From an uncultured beta proteobacterium (GTDB taxonomy: Bacteria > Pseudomonadota > Gammaproteobacteria > Burkholderiales > Rhodocyclaceae), in the NCBI GenBank assembly GCA_903917505.1, contig CAIXAY010000220.1, positions 1 through 9,560 on the forward strand: 9,560 bases of DNA, written 5' to 3'. Shown here piece by piece: positions 1 to 6,390 of the stretch (its first letter is position 1; the number at the start of each line of letters is the position of its first letter). A program made the position numbers and the translations under genes. A model generated the notes under the pieces. That model had not been told where the DNA came from, made no database searches, and worked only from the letters and a program-made list of their open reading frames with translations.

Positions 1-1
1 C

Positions 2-61
2 GCCAGGCTGTTTTGCGAGGCGCCGGTCAATCTCAAGCTCAAGGAGCGCAGTCATGGCTGA
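2..61 (+). CDS. C-terminal tail of an upstream gene (partial, unidentified)
   Basis: An open frame enters from the left edge and ends at a TGA at 59-61. It codes for 19 residues (ARLFCEAPVNLKLKERSHG) before the stop. The stop overlaps the start region of the enoyl-CoA hydratase by 8 bases (54-61), the kind of overlap seen between co-transcribed genes, and the Shine-Dalgarno of the next gene lies inside this tail. The fragment is too short to assign to a family. It may equally be a chance open frame, since the hydratase frame is also open leftwards, but the overlap arrangement makes a real upstream operon member more likely than not. Confidence 0.4.
   Translation, partial: ARLFCEAPVNLKLKERSHG
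41..46 (+). promoter_or_regulatory. Ribosome binding site of the enoyl-CoA hydratase gene
   Basis: AAGGAG lies 7 bases upstream of the ATG at 54. It fixes that ATG as the start although the frame stays open to the left edge of the window. Confidence 0.8.
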
Positions 62-833
62 ACAACTCGTCAAACTGCAGATCGACGGCGCGGTCGCCAC
101 GGTCACCCTGGACCGCCCGGACAAGCTCAACGCGCTGACCCCGGAAATGCTCGAGACGCTTGCCGAAATCGCCACGCAGATCGACGCCGATAGCGAGATC
201 CGTTGCGTCATCCTGACCGCCGCCGGCGACAAGGCCTTCTGCGTCGGCGCCGACATCAACGTCTGGTCGGCGCTCGCGCCGCTCGACATGTGGCGAGGCT
301 GGGTCAGGCGCGGCCACCAGATCTTCGATCAATGGGCACAACTGCGCGTGCCGGTGATCGCCGCGATCAACGGCCATGCGCTCGGCGGCGGACTGGAGCT
401 TGCCGCCGTCGCCGATATCCGCATCGCCGTGGCGGCGGCAAGCTTCGGCATGCCGGAAGCGGCTATCGCCACCTGTCCGGGCTGGTCGGGAACGCAGCGC
501 GTCGCCGGACTGATCGGCGCCAGCCGGGTCAAGTACCTGGCGTTGACCGGGATGCGCATCGACGCCATGGAAGCCTGGCGCATCGGTCTTGTGCATGAGC
601 GCGTCGAAGGCACTGACGTACTGACGCGCGCCCGCGAACTGGCGGCCCGCGTCTGCGCGTTGGCGCCGGTTTCGGCGCAGCTCACCAAGCAGATCATCGA
701 CGCTGGCCAGGGCATAGGCGCCGCCAGCGCCCTCGAAGCGATGGCCGGCGCGCTCGCTGCCACCACGGCCGATGCCGGCGAGGGCCTCGCCAGTTTTCGC
801 GAAAAACGCAAGCCCGGCTACCGCGGCAAGTAA
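54..833 (+). CDS. Enoyl-CoA hydratase/isomerase (crotonase family)
   Basis: This 259-residue protein has the usual crotonase length. It is predicted to add water to a 2-enoyl-CoA to give the 3-hydroxyacyl-CoA in the cytoplasm. The N-terminal strand-turn ends in LDRPDKLNAL (about 19-28). The first oxyanion-hole segment is AFCVGADI (61-68), and the second is ALGGGLELA (109-117). Both catalytic glutamates of true hydratases are present by alignment with rat mitochondrial hydratase: E115 in GGGLE (rat E144) and E135 in GMPE (rat E164). Hydratase activity is therefore more likely than an isomerase-only role. The C-terminus (FREKRKPGYRGK) is typical of the family. It is the only clear + strand gene here and runs head-on into the 3-hydroxyacyl-CoA dehydrogenase gene with a 26-bp gap. 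Crotonases also include isomerases and hydrolases, so the exact substrate is open. Confidence 0.93.
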   Translation: MAEQLVKLQIDGAVATVTLDRPDKLNALTPEMLETLAEIATQIDADSEIRCVILTAAGDKAFCVGADINVWSALAPLDMWRGWVRRGHQIFDQWAQLRVPVIAAINGHALGGGLELAAVADIRIAVAAASFGMPEAAIATCPGWSGTQRVAGLIGASRVKYLALTGMRIDAMEAWRIGLVHERVEGTDVLTRARELAARVCALAPVSAQLTKQIIDAGQGIGAASALEAMAGALAATTADAGEGLASFREKRKPGYRGK

Positions 834-840
834 GCCGCGG
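821..840. terminator. Perfect GC hairpin around the stop codon, between convergent genes
   Basis: CCGCGGC (821-827) and GCCGCGG (834-840) form a perfect 7-bp stem. The 6-base loop AAGTAA contains the TAA stop of the enoyl-CoA hydratase. A competing stem, GCCGC (834-838) with GCGGC (848-852), follows. Neither strand carries a T-tract after the stem, so it is not a classic intrinsic terminator. It may still block 3' decay or separate the two convergent transcripts. Confidence 0.4.
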
Positions 841-859
841 CGCCCGGGCGGCGCAGGCC

Positions 860-1702
860 TCAGTAGGTGTAGAAGCCTCGGCCGGTCTTGCGGCCGAGCA
901 GTCCGGCCCTGACATATTTCCGGAGCAGCGGACAGGCGCGGTATTTCGCGTCGCCGGTTTCCTTGAAAAGAATATCGAGAATCTGCAGCGTGACGTCCAG
1001 ACCGATCAGGTCGCCCAGGGCCAGTGGCCCGATCGGATGATTGGCGCCGTGCTTCATCGCGGTGTCGATATGCTCGGCGCTGGCGATGCCTTCCTGCAGA
1101 ATGAAAATGGCTTCATTGACCAGCGGCACCAGCATCCGGTTGACGATGAAGCCGGGCGCTTCGGCAACCTCGACCGGCTCCTTGCCGACGGCGATCGAGA
1201 TGGCACAGGTCCTGTCGAAGATCGCTTGCGAGGTCTTCATGCCGCGGATGATTTCGATCAGCTTCATCACCGGCGCCGGGTTGAAGAAGTGCATGCCGAT
1301 GACGTTTTCCGGCCGCTTGGTCGCCGAAGCAATTTCAGTGATCGACAGCGACGAGGTATTGGATGCGATGATCGTTTCCGGACTGCACAGTGCGTCGATC
1401 TGGGCAAAGACCTTCTTCTTGAGTTCCATGCTCTCGACGGTCGCTTCGATGACCAGTCCGCAATCAGCCGCCAATGCGAGATCGGTCGTTCCCGACAGCC
1501 TGCCGACGATCTCAGTCTTTTCGGCCGCGCTCAGCTTTTCCTTTTTCACCTGCCCCGCGAGCCGGCCGTCGATGCCGGCAATCGCCTTGCTGACGATACT
1601 CTCCTGCACATCGGCGATGACCACCTGAAAGCCATGCTGGGCAAATGTCTGTGCGATCCCGCTGCCCATCGTGCCCGAGCCGAGAACAAAAATCTTTTCC
1701 AT
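860..1702 (-). CDS. hbd: 3-hydroxyacyl-CoA (3-hydroxybutyryl-CoA) dehydrogenase
   Basis: This 280-residue protein matches the short single-domain-pair PaaH/Hbd type. It is predicted to oxidise (S)-3-hydroxyacyl-CoA with NAD+. The Rossmann motif is LGSGTMGSGIA (7-17), with an acidic D31 at the end of the second strand, suggesting NAD+ preference. The catalytic set is complete and spaced exactly as in human HAD: S117, H138, E150 and N188 (human S137, H158, E170, N208). The C-terminal domain keeps GPLALGDLIGLD and ends in GRKTGRGFYTY. The ATG at 1702 (MEKIF) was chosen because the Rossmann strand begins there; an in-frame start at 1732 would add ten atypical residues. The ribosome site is only a G-run (1709-1715), so it is weak. 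It follows etfA on the same strand after 149 bp and has its own promoter-like sequence. Confidence 0.95.
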   Translation of the reverse strand: MEKIFVLGSGTMGSGIAQTFAQHGFQVVIADVQESIVSKAIAGIDGRLAGQVKKEKLSAAEKTEIVGRLSGTTDLALAADCGLVIEATVESMELKKKVFAQIDALCSPETIIASNTSSLSITEIASATKRPENVIGMHFFNPAPVMKLIEIIRGMKTSQAIFDRTCAISIAVGKEPVEVAEAPGFIVNRMLVPLVNEAIFILQEGIASAEHIDTAMKHGANHPIGPLALGDLIGLDVTLQILDILFKETGDAKYRACPLLRKYVRAGLLGRKTGRGFYTY

Positions 1703-1731
1703 GGTGTACCCCCCCGTTTTCGAAACGCGCA

Positions 1732-1760
1732 ATTATGCCTGCCGAAGCGCAGCGAAACAA
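1732..1760 (-). promoter_or_regulatory. Candidate sigma70 promoter of the 3-hydroxyacyl-CoA dehydrogenase gene
   Basis: On the - strand, TTGTTT (1755-1760) and CATAAT (1732-1737) are separated by 17 bases. The -10 matches 5 of 6 consensus bases and the -35 matches TTG. The predicted start near 1725 would give a leader of about 22 bases. It lies in the AT-richest part of the gap after etfA and overlaps an inverted repeat. This suggests the gene can be transcribed separately from the etf genes. Confidence 0.5.
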
Positions 1761-1778
1761 TCAAGTTCTTTCGCTGCG
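1748..1778. repeat. 10-bp perfect inverted repeat overlapping the -35 (possible operator)
   Basis: CGCAGCGAAA (1748-1757) and TTTCGCTGCG (1769-1778) are perfect inverted copies separated by 11 bases. The centres of the two arms are 21 bp apart, about two helical turns, as expected for a dimeric regulator contacting one face of the DNA. The left arm covers part of the predicted -35 box (1755-1760). No T-tract follows on either strand, which argues against a terminator. The cognate regulator is unknown; this does not resemble the LacI-type palindrome at 7716-7731. Confidence 0.55.
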
Positions 1779-1807
1779 TGAAGACGCATCAAGTATAGCC
1801 CGCCGGA

Positions 1808-1842
1808 CGCGCGATCGGCGCGCGACCCCCCGGACTGGGGGG
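1808..1842. terminator. Two GC hairpins just downstream of etfA
   Basis: Directly after the etfA stop (1852-1854) in the direction of transcription comes a 6-bp G/C stem (1826-1831 with 1837-1842, loop GGACT). A second stem follows, CGCGC (1808-1812) with GCGCG (1818-1822), loop GATCG. There is no U-run on the - strand transcript, so rho-independent termination is doubtful. The position fits an mRNA 3'-end stabiliser or partial terminator separating the etf genes from the next promoter. Confidence 0.45.
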
Positions 1843-1851
1843 CTTATTCCA

Positions 1852-2793
1852 TCAGCCGAGCGCCGCAGTCAGCGCCGGCAGCGCTTCGAACAGATCGGCG
1901 ACGAGGCCGTAATCGGCGACCTGGAAAATCGGCGCCTCGGCATCCTTGTTGATGGCGACGATTACCTGGCTGTCCTTCATTCCAGCGAGGTGCTGGATGG
2001 CCCCCGAAATGCCGACGGCGATGTAGAGCTGCGGCGCGACGATCTTGCCGGTCTGCCCGACCTGCAAATCGTTCGCCACATAGCCGGCGTCAACCGCCGC
2101 GCGCGACGCGCCGAGCGCCGCGCCGAGCTTGTCGGCGAGCGGTTCGAGCAGGCGGTGATAGTTTTCGCCGCTGCCCAGGCCGCGGCCGCCCGAGACGACC
2201 ACCTTGGCCGCGCCCAGTTCGGGACGCGCCGATTGCGTGAGTTCACGCGATATGACCTTGCTCTGGCCGAGATCGGCTGCCGCAGCGATATTCTCCACCG
2301 GCGCCGGACCGGCCGCGTCGCGGTCCGCGACAGGGGCGAAAGCCGTCATGCGTACGCTGAGGACCCGCTGCGAATCAGTCGATTGCACCGTCGCCAGAAC
2401 GTTGCCCGCATAAATCGGGCGGACGAAAGTCGTCGGCGATTCGACGCCGACGATCTCGGAAATCTGTGCGACGTCAAGCAGCGCGGCGATGCGCGGCATC
2501 AGGTTCTTGCCCGCCGTCGTCGCCGCCGCGAGGAAATGGCTGTAAGGCGCGGCGTGGGCGACGACGAGCGCGGCGACGTTTTCCGGCGACTGGTCGGCGT
2601 AGTGCGCCGCGTCGCTGACCAGCACCTTGGCGACGCCGGCTATCCGCGCCGCCGCCTCGGCAACCGCCGCGCAGGCACTGCCGGCGACCAGCAGATGAAT
2701 CTCGCCGCCGATCTGCGTCGCCGCAGTCACCGCGTTGCGCGTTGCCGCTTTGAGCGTTCTGTTGTCATGCTCGACGATGATCAGGCAAGTCAT
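1852..2793 (-). CDS. etfA: Electron transfer flavoprotein, alpha subunit
   Basis: This 313-residue protein is the FAD-carrying subunit of the EtfAB heterodimer, which takes electrons from acyl-CoA dehydrogenases and hands them to ETF:quinone oxidoreductase. The N-terminal half is the ETF alpha/beta-type domain ([18 protein letters not shown] onward). The C-terminal FAD domain shows [12 protein letters not shown] (about residues 199-210) and the family signature [13 protein letters not shown] (about 259-271) followed by [20 protein letters not shown]. The length is normal. It starts with ATG at 2793, overlapping the etfB stop by 4 bases (ATGA), so translation of the two subunits is coupled, as expected for a 1:1 complex. 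The acyl-CoA dehydrogenase gene upstream is the obvious electron donor. Confidence 0.97.
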   Translation of the reverse strand: MTCLIIVEHDNRTLKAATRNAVTAATQIGGEIHLLVAGSACAAVAEAAARIAGVAKVLVSDAAHYADQSPENVAALVVAHAAPYSHFLAAATTAGKNLMPRIAALLDVAQISEIVGVESPTTFVRPIYAGNVLATVQSTDSQRVLSVRMTAFAPVADRDAAGPAPVENIAAAADLGQSKVISRELTQSARPELGAAKVVVSGGRGLGSGENYHRLLEPLADKLGAALGASRAAVDAGYVANDLQVGQTGKIVAPQLYIAVGISGAIQHLAGMKDSQVIVAINKDAEAPIFQVADYGLVADLFEALPALTAALG

Positions 2794-3545
2794 GCGATCA
2801 CCCCCGCGCTCTTGAGTTTGGCGATAAGTTCGGCGACATCGGCGACCTTGACGCCGCCGGCGCGCTTGGGCGGCTCGGCGACTTTCAATGTCTTCAAACG
2901 CGGCGTGATATCGACGCCGAGTTCTTCTGGCGTCACGCGGTCGAGCTGCTTCTTCTTGGCTTTCATGATGTTCGGCAGTGTCGCGTAGCGCGGCTCGTTG
3001 AGGCGCAGGTCGGTGGTCACCACGGCGGGCAGCACGATCTCGATCGTCTCCTGGCCGCCGTCGATTTCGCGCGTCACAAGCGCACGCTGCGCGCCGTCAC
3101 TGACCACCAGTTTCGAGGCGAAAGTCGCTTGCGGCCAGTGCATCAATGCGGCGAGCATCTGGCCGGTTTGGCTGGCGTCATCGTCGATCGCCTGCTTGCC
3201 GCAGAGCACCAGTTGCGGCAGCTCTTTCGCGCAGATCGCCTGAAGCAGCTTGGCGACCGAGAGCGGCTGCAGTTCGACCGTGGTCTCGATCAGAATCGCC
3301 CGGTCGGCACCGAGCGCGAGCGCCGTGCGCAGCGTGTCCTGGCAAGCGGCGACGCCGGCCGAAACGGCGATCACTTCGCTGGCGACGCCGGCTTCCTTCA
3401 AGCGCACCGCTTCCTCGATGGCGATTTCATCGAAGGGATTCATCGACATCTTGGCGCTGGCGATATCGACATCGCTGCCATCAGATTTGACGCGCACCTT
3501 GACGTTGTAATCGACGACGCGCTTCACGGGTACGAGTATCTTCAA
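2790..3545 (-). CDS. etfB: Electron transfer flavoprotein, beta subunit
   Basis: This 251-residue protein is the AMP-binding partner of EtfA. It begins [19 protein letters not shown] and carries the family signature region [20 protein letters not shown] (near residues 160-180). The recognition loop that docks on acyl-CoA dehydrogenases, [12 protein letters not shown], follows shortly after; in mammalian ETF this loop holds the anchoring leucine and the methylated lysines. These features fit the housekeeping beta-oxidation type of ETF rather than a bifurcating one; that subtype call is an inference. The start codon is TTG (3543-3545), supported by an AGGAG seven bases upstream and by exact agreement with the family N-terminus. 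It is separated from the acyl-CoA dehydrogenase gene by 119 bp containing a palindromic repeat. Confidence 0.97.
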   Translation of the reverse strand: MKILVPVKRVVDYNVKVRVKSDGSDVDIASAKMSMNPFDEIAIEEAVRLKEAGVASEVIAVSAGVAACQDTLRTALALGADRAILIETTVELQPLSVAKLLQAICAKELPQLVLCGKQAIDDDASQTGQMLAALMHWPQATFASKLVVSDGAQRALVTREIDGGQETIEIVLPAVVTTDLRLNEPRYATLPNIMKAKKKQLDRVTPEELGVDITPRLKTLKVAEPPKRAGGVKVADVAELIAKLKSAGVIA

Positions 3546-3552
3546 AACCTGT

Positions 3553-3557
3553 CTCCT
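3553..3557 (-). promoter_or_regulatory. Ribosome binding site that fixes the TTG start of etfB
   Basis: On the - strand AGGAG lies 7 bases before the TTG at 3545. No ATG competes at that distance, so the rare start codon is well supported. Confidence 0.75.
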
Positions 3558-3582
3558 GATTGCTGATTGAGCTTCCCATCGT

Positions 3583-3643
3583 CATTCCGGCGAAAGCCGG
3601 AATCCAGTCGGCCCGGATACTGGACACCGGCTTGCGCCGGTGT
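3583..3643. repeat. dRS3/REP-like double palindrome between acd and etfB
   Basis: The first hairpin has perfect 8-bp arms ATTCCGGC (3584-3591) and GCCGGAAT (3596-3603) with a GAAA loop. The second has 8-bp arms ACACCGGC (3624-3631) and GCCGGTGT (3636-3643) with a TTGC loop. CCAGT (3604-3608) and ACTGG (3619-3623) pair between them, so the unit can fold as a three-part structure. In one frame the left arm reads as the VIPAKAGIQ pseudo-peptide, familiar from a dispersed intergenic repeat in many proteobacteria and related in form to the neisserial dRS3 motif. It is non-coding here. In the operon transcript it lies between the acyl-CoA dehydrogenase and etfB, where it could protect or attenuate the message. 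Confidence 0.75.
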
Positions 3644-3664
3644 GGCGAGCGATTCCGCGACTGT

Positions 3665-4795
3665 CTATTCCAACAGCTTGCGCGCGATGATCACGCGCTG
3701 GATCTGGTTGGTGCCTTCATAAATCTGGGTGATCTTGGCATCGCGGTACAAGCGTTCGACCTCGTAGCCGCGGATAAATCCGCTGCCGCCGAAAATTTGC
3801 ACCGCATTCGACGCCTGCGCGACGGCGGCGTCGCCGGCGAAACACTTGGCCATCGACGAGGCCATCGCCGCATCCATCCCCGCGTCCATCTTCATCGCCG
3901 CCGAGCGCACCAGCAGTCGTGCCGCTTCGGCGTCCTTGGCCATGTCGGCGAGCAGGAACTGGATCGCCTGGAATTCGGCGATCGGGTGGCCGAACTGCTG
4001 GCGCAGCTTGGCCTGCGCGATCGACGCTTCGAGCGCCGCCTGGATGATGCCGACGGCCAGCGCGGCGATGCCGATGCGGCCTTTCTCGAGCACGCTCATC
4101 ATCATGTGGAAGCCGCGTCCTTCGACGCCGAGCAAGCCCTCGGCCGGCACCGCGACCTTGTCGAAGTTGAGTTCGCCGACCTGCGACGAACGTTGGCCGA
4201 GCTTGTGTTCCTTGGGCCCGCGCGTGACGCCCGCGGCGTGGCAATCGACGATGAAGATGCTCATGCCGCGCTTGCCGGCCTGCGGATCGGTGCGCGCCAG
4301 CACGAAAGCGACGTCGGCGACCGGTGCGTTGTGGATCCACAGCTTGCTGCCGGTCAGGCGCCAGCCGCTGCCGTCCTTCGTCGCCGTGGTCTTGATGCCG
4401 GAGACGTCCGAGCCGGCGCCGGCTTCGGTGATGCAGTAGGCGCCGCGCAATTCGGCGCGGATCAGCGGCCCCAGCCATTGCGCGCGCTGCGCCGGCGTGC
4501 CGTATTTGCAGAGCATGGTGCCGAACAGCTCGACCAGGCCGCATTGATCGGCGACCGAGGCATAGCCGCGCGACAGTTCTTCCATGACGATGCTGTAGGC
4601 CAGGCAATCGAGACCGGCGCCACCGTCGGCTTCGGGAACGGTGATGCCGAACAGCCCGTTCTGCGCCATCTCCTGATAAATCTCGCCGGCGAAAGCTTCT
4701 TCGCGATCGAGGCGCTCGGCTTCCGGTCGGATGACCTGGTCGGCGAAACGCCGGGCCATGTCGGCGACCTGCTGGTGTTCAGTGGATAGAAACAT
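3665..4795 (-). CDS. Acyl-CoA dehydrogenase
   Basis: This 376-residue FAD enzyme introduces the alpha,beta double bond into an acyl-CoA and passes electrons to ETF. The N-terminal helical domain includes GLFGITVPEADGGAGLD (47-63). The middle beta domain has YCITEAGAGSD (120-130) and KLWIHNA (151-157), which in the family line the flavin and substrate site. The C-terminal helical domain contains KGRIGIAA, the QIFGGSGFIRGYEVER stretch, and the catalytic glutamate E360 within YEGTNQIQR. The length is typical of short/medium-chain enzymes; chain length and branching preference cannot be told. The ATG at 4795 has GAGGAG five bases upstream. It follows the MaoC-like gene by 21 bp, so they are co-transcribed, and etfBA come next on the same strand. 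Confidence 0.96.
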   Translation of the reverse strand: MFLSTEHQQVADMARRFADQVIRPEAERLDREEAFAGEIYQEMAQNGLFGITVPEADGGAGLDCLAYSIVMEELSRGYASVADQCGLVELFGTMLCKYGTPAQRAQWLGPLIRAELRGAYCITEAGAGSDVSGIKTTATKDGSGWRLTGSKLWIHNAPVADVAFVLARTDPQAGKRGMSIFIVDCHAAGVTRGPKEHKLGQRSSQVGELNFDKVAVPAEGLLGVEGRGFHMMMSVLEKGRIGIAALAVGIIQAALEASIAQAKLRQQFGHPIAEFQAIQFLLADMAKDAEAARLLVRSAAMKMDAGMDAAMASSMAKCFAGDAAVAQASNAVQIFGGSGFIRGYEVERLYRDAKITQIYEGTNQIQRVIIARKLLE

Positions 4796-4816
4796 GATGA
4801 CTCCTCGGATGAATGG

Positions 4817-5263
4817 CTAGGCGTGTACCATCAAGGTATTGATGCCGCGCTGAATCACCGCACCGTGCTGGTTCAACACCTGAAAGTCGAGGCGGGCGAT
4901 GCCGCGCTCCGGGTTCTTCGTCGGGCGGGTATCGAGCACGGTGATGCGCGCGAAAATGCGGTCGCCGACATAGACCGGCCCCAGGAAAGTATAGGTCCAC
5001 TCGAGCGTGGCGATCGCCGCGATGCGAACTTCGGCGCGGTTCTTCAGCCCGTCGACGAGCGCCAGGCCAAGCAGTCCGTGCGCGACGCGGCCGGAAAAGC
5101 CCTGCTCGCGGGCGTAGACATCGTCCATGTGCAGTTCGTAGAAGTCGCCGCTGATGCCGGCGAAGGCGACGATTTGCGATTCGGTCACGACGATGCCGGA
5201 AGTATCGAAGGTAAGTCCGGCGTGCAGATCGGCAAGGTACAGTTTTGAATTCGGTGTGTTCAT
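4817..5263 (-). CDS. MaoC-like hotdog-fold hydratase (second copy)
   Basis: This 148-residue single-hotdog protein belongs to the MaoC/(R)-specific enoyl-CoA hydratase group. The hydratase-2 motif is FAGISGDFYELHMDDVYA (34-51), with the catalytic-type pair D40 and H45 in place, followed by GRVAHGLL. The residues between Asp and His are F-Y-E-L instead of the common N-x-P-[LIV] pattern, so the pocket differs from that of the other MaoC gene at 7184. It probably hydrates a 2-enoyl-CoA to the (R)-3-hydroxyacyl-CoA, but some relatives act on mesaconyl- or other branched acyl-CoAs. It starts with ATG at 5263 without a clear Shine-Dalgarno. It lies 74 bp after the LacI-type gene and 21 bp before the acyl-CoA dehydrogenase, which makes the enoyl-CoA it would use. 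Confidence 0.88.
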   Translation of the reverse strand: MNTPNSKLYLADLHAGLTFDTSGIVVTESQIVAFAGISGDFYELHMDDVYAREQGFSGRVAHGLLGLALVDGLKNRAEVRIAAIATLEWTYTFLGPVYVGDRIFARITVLDTRPTKNPERGIARLDFQVLNQHGAVIQRGINTLMVHA

Positions 5264-5301
5264 CTGGAAGGCTCTCAGCTTGGGTCAATGGAATGTGAAG
5301 G

Positions 5302-5324
5302 CTGGCGCGCACGTGCGGCGCCAG
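5302..5324. repeat. Long GC hairpin between lacI-type gene and maoC-like gene
   Basis: Arms CTGGCGC (5302-5308) and GCGCCAG (5318-5324) are perfect inverted copies, and the inner GCAC/GTGC can extend the stem past one bulge. It lies just after the regulator's stop codon in the operon transcript. What follows on the - strand (CCTTCACATT) is only weakly U-rich, so it may be a processing or partial termination point that lowers expression of the downstream genes relative to the upstream ones, or simply a 3' stabiliser. Confidence 0.45.
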
Positions 5325-5337
5325 GGCGGTGCGAAAC

Positions 5338-6381
5338 TCACGACGGGGCTCGCCGGGCGCGTGCTTTCAAGCGCGGCCCGCTCGAACCGCGCACGACAAG
5401 TTCTGGCTGAAGCAGGATTCTTTCCGGCGGCCGCCCAGGCGTCGCGAGCCGTTCGCGCAGCAAGCGGCCGGCCGTGAGACCGATCCTCGCGGTGTGCACC
5501 GCGACGGTGGTCAATCCCGGTTGCCACAGTGCCGCTTCGGCGACACCGTCGGCACCGACCACCGAGCAGTCGCGGCCGGGCTCCAGTCCGAGCTTGCGCA
5601 GCCCGAGCATGACGCCGAAAGCAACGAGATCGTTGAAACAGACGATGGCCGTCGGCGGGTCGGGGCGCGTCATCAGCGCTTTCGCCGCAAGAAAGCCTTG
5701 CTCGCGCGTCGCGTCGCATTCGCTGACGAGCTCGGGCGCAAGTTCGATGCCCGCGGCGCGCAAGGCCTTGCGATAGCCGCGCAAGCGATCGCGCCCGGTC
5801 GAGGTGCGCGCATTGGCGCCGACAAAAGCGATGCGTTCGTGACCGAGCGAGAGCAGGTGTTCGGTGGCCAGCACCGATCCTGCCTGATTGTCGAGGCCGG
5901 CGTAATCGGTTGCCGCACCGGCGACATAGCGCGAGACAAGGACCAGCGGAATGCGCCAGGCGAGCACTTCGTCGATGATCTGCCGTGTCGTGCCGATGGC
6001 CGGCATCAGGATCAGGCCCTCGACGTTGTGTTCGCGCGCCGTGGCGAGAAATTTCGCCTGCTGCGCGAGGGATTCGCCGCAATGGCCGAGCACCAGCGCA
6101 AGGCGCAGTTCGCCGAGCGCTTCTTCGATGCCGACGGTGATTTCGGCAAAGTAGGGATTGGCGAGATTGCAGATCGAAACGCCGACGATGCCGGTGCGCC
6201 GGCTGCGCAGTTGCGCGCCGCTGCGATCATAGACGTAGCCGAGTTCGTCGATGACCTGCTGCACGTGCGCGCGCGTCTGCGCCGCGACCGAGGGCTTGCC
6301 GTTGAGCACCATCGACACCGTGCCGGTCGACACGCCCGCCGCGCGCGCGACATCCTTGAGCGAAATGCGTTTGCGGTTCAC
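5338..6381 (-). CDS. LacI-family transcriptional regulator
   Basis: This 347-residue repressor has the full LacI layout. The helix-turn-helix ISLKDVARAAGVSTGTVSMVLNG spans 6-28, and the hinge (about 52-64) includes AQLRSRRTG with the leucine that LacI proteins insert at a central CpG. A periplasmic-binding-protein-like effector domain follows, starting TGIVGVSICNLANPYFAEI. At the operator-reading positions it has T19-G20 where LacI has Y17-Q18, so its site differs from lacO. The start is GTG at 6381, nine bases after the SDR stop, with no obvious ribosome site of its own, which suggests translational coupling. Its neighbours are all acyl-CoA enzymes, so its effector may not be a sugar. The likely target is the palindrome at 7716-7731 in the promoter of its own operon, giving autoregulation; this is inferred from match and position, not proven. 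Confidence 0.95.
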   Translation of the reverse strand: MNRKRISLKDVARAAGVSTGTVSMVLNGKPSVAAQTRAHVQQVIDELGYVYDRSGAQLRSRRTGIVGVSICNLANPYFAEITVGIEEALGELRLALVLGHCGESLAQQAKFLATAREHNVEGLILMPAIGTTRQIIDEVLAWRIPLVLVSRYVAGAATDYAGLDNQAGSVLATEHLLSLGHERIAFVGANARTSTGRDRLRGYRKALRAAGIELAPELVSECDATREQGFLAAKALMTRPDPPTAIVCFNDLVAFGVMLGLRKLGLEPGRDCSVVGADGVAEAALWQPGLTTVAVHTARIGLTAGRLLRERLATPGRPPERILLQPELVVRGSSGPRLKARARRAPS

Positions 6382-6390
6382 TTTGGCGTG

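Noticed and set aside
1709..1715. Run of seven G (on the - strand) before the 3-hydroxyacyl-CoA dehydrogenase, considered as a phase-variation tract
   Set aside because: It is short, lies in the untranslated leader and would not shift a reading frame. It is more simply a poor ribosome binding site.
1037..1798. Long open frames on the + strand opposite the 3-hydroxyacyl-CoA dehydrogenase
   Set aside because: They are antisense shadows produced by GC-rich codon use. Their translations are rich in Arg, Asp and Gly with no domain pattern, while the - strand product has a complete catalytic set.
1860..3545. Considered EtfBA as an electron-bifurcating FixBA-type pair
   Set aside because: The EtfB recognition loop and EtfA signature fit the ordinary acyl-CoA dehydrogenase-linked ETF, and no FixC/FixX or bifurcating partner genes are present in the window.
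3583..3643. Considered as a CRISPR repeat pair or an intrinsic terminator
   Set aside because: There are only two non-identical palindromes with no regular spacer series, and no T-tract follows either stem. The form fits a dispersed REP/dRS3-like repeat.
3560..4789. A 409-codon open frame on the + strand opposite the acyl-CoA dehydrogenase
   Set aside because: Its start comes from the VIPAKAGIQ repeat and the rest is the complement of a fully conserved acyl-CoA dehydrogenase. Low-complexity Arg/Ala/Asp composition and no recognisable domain.
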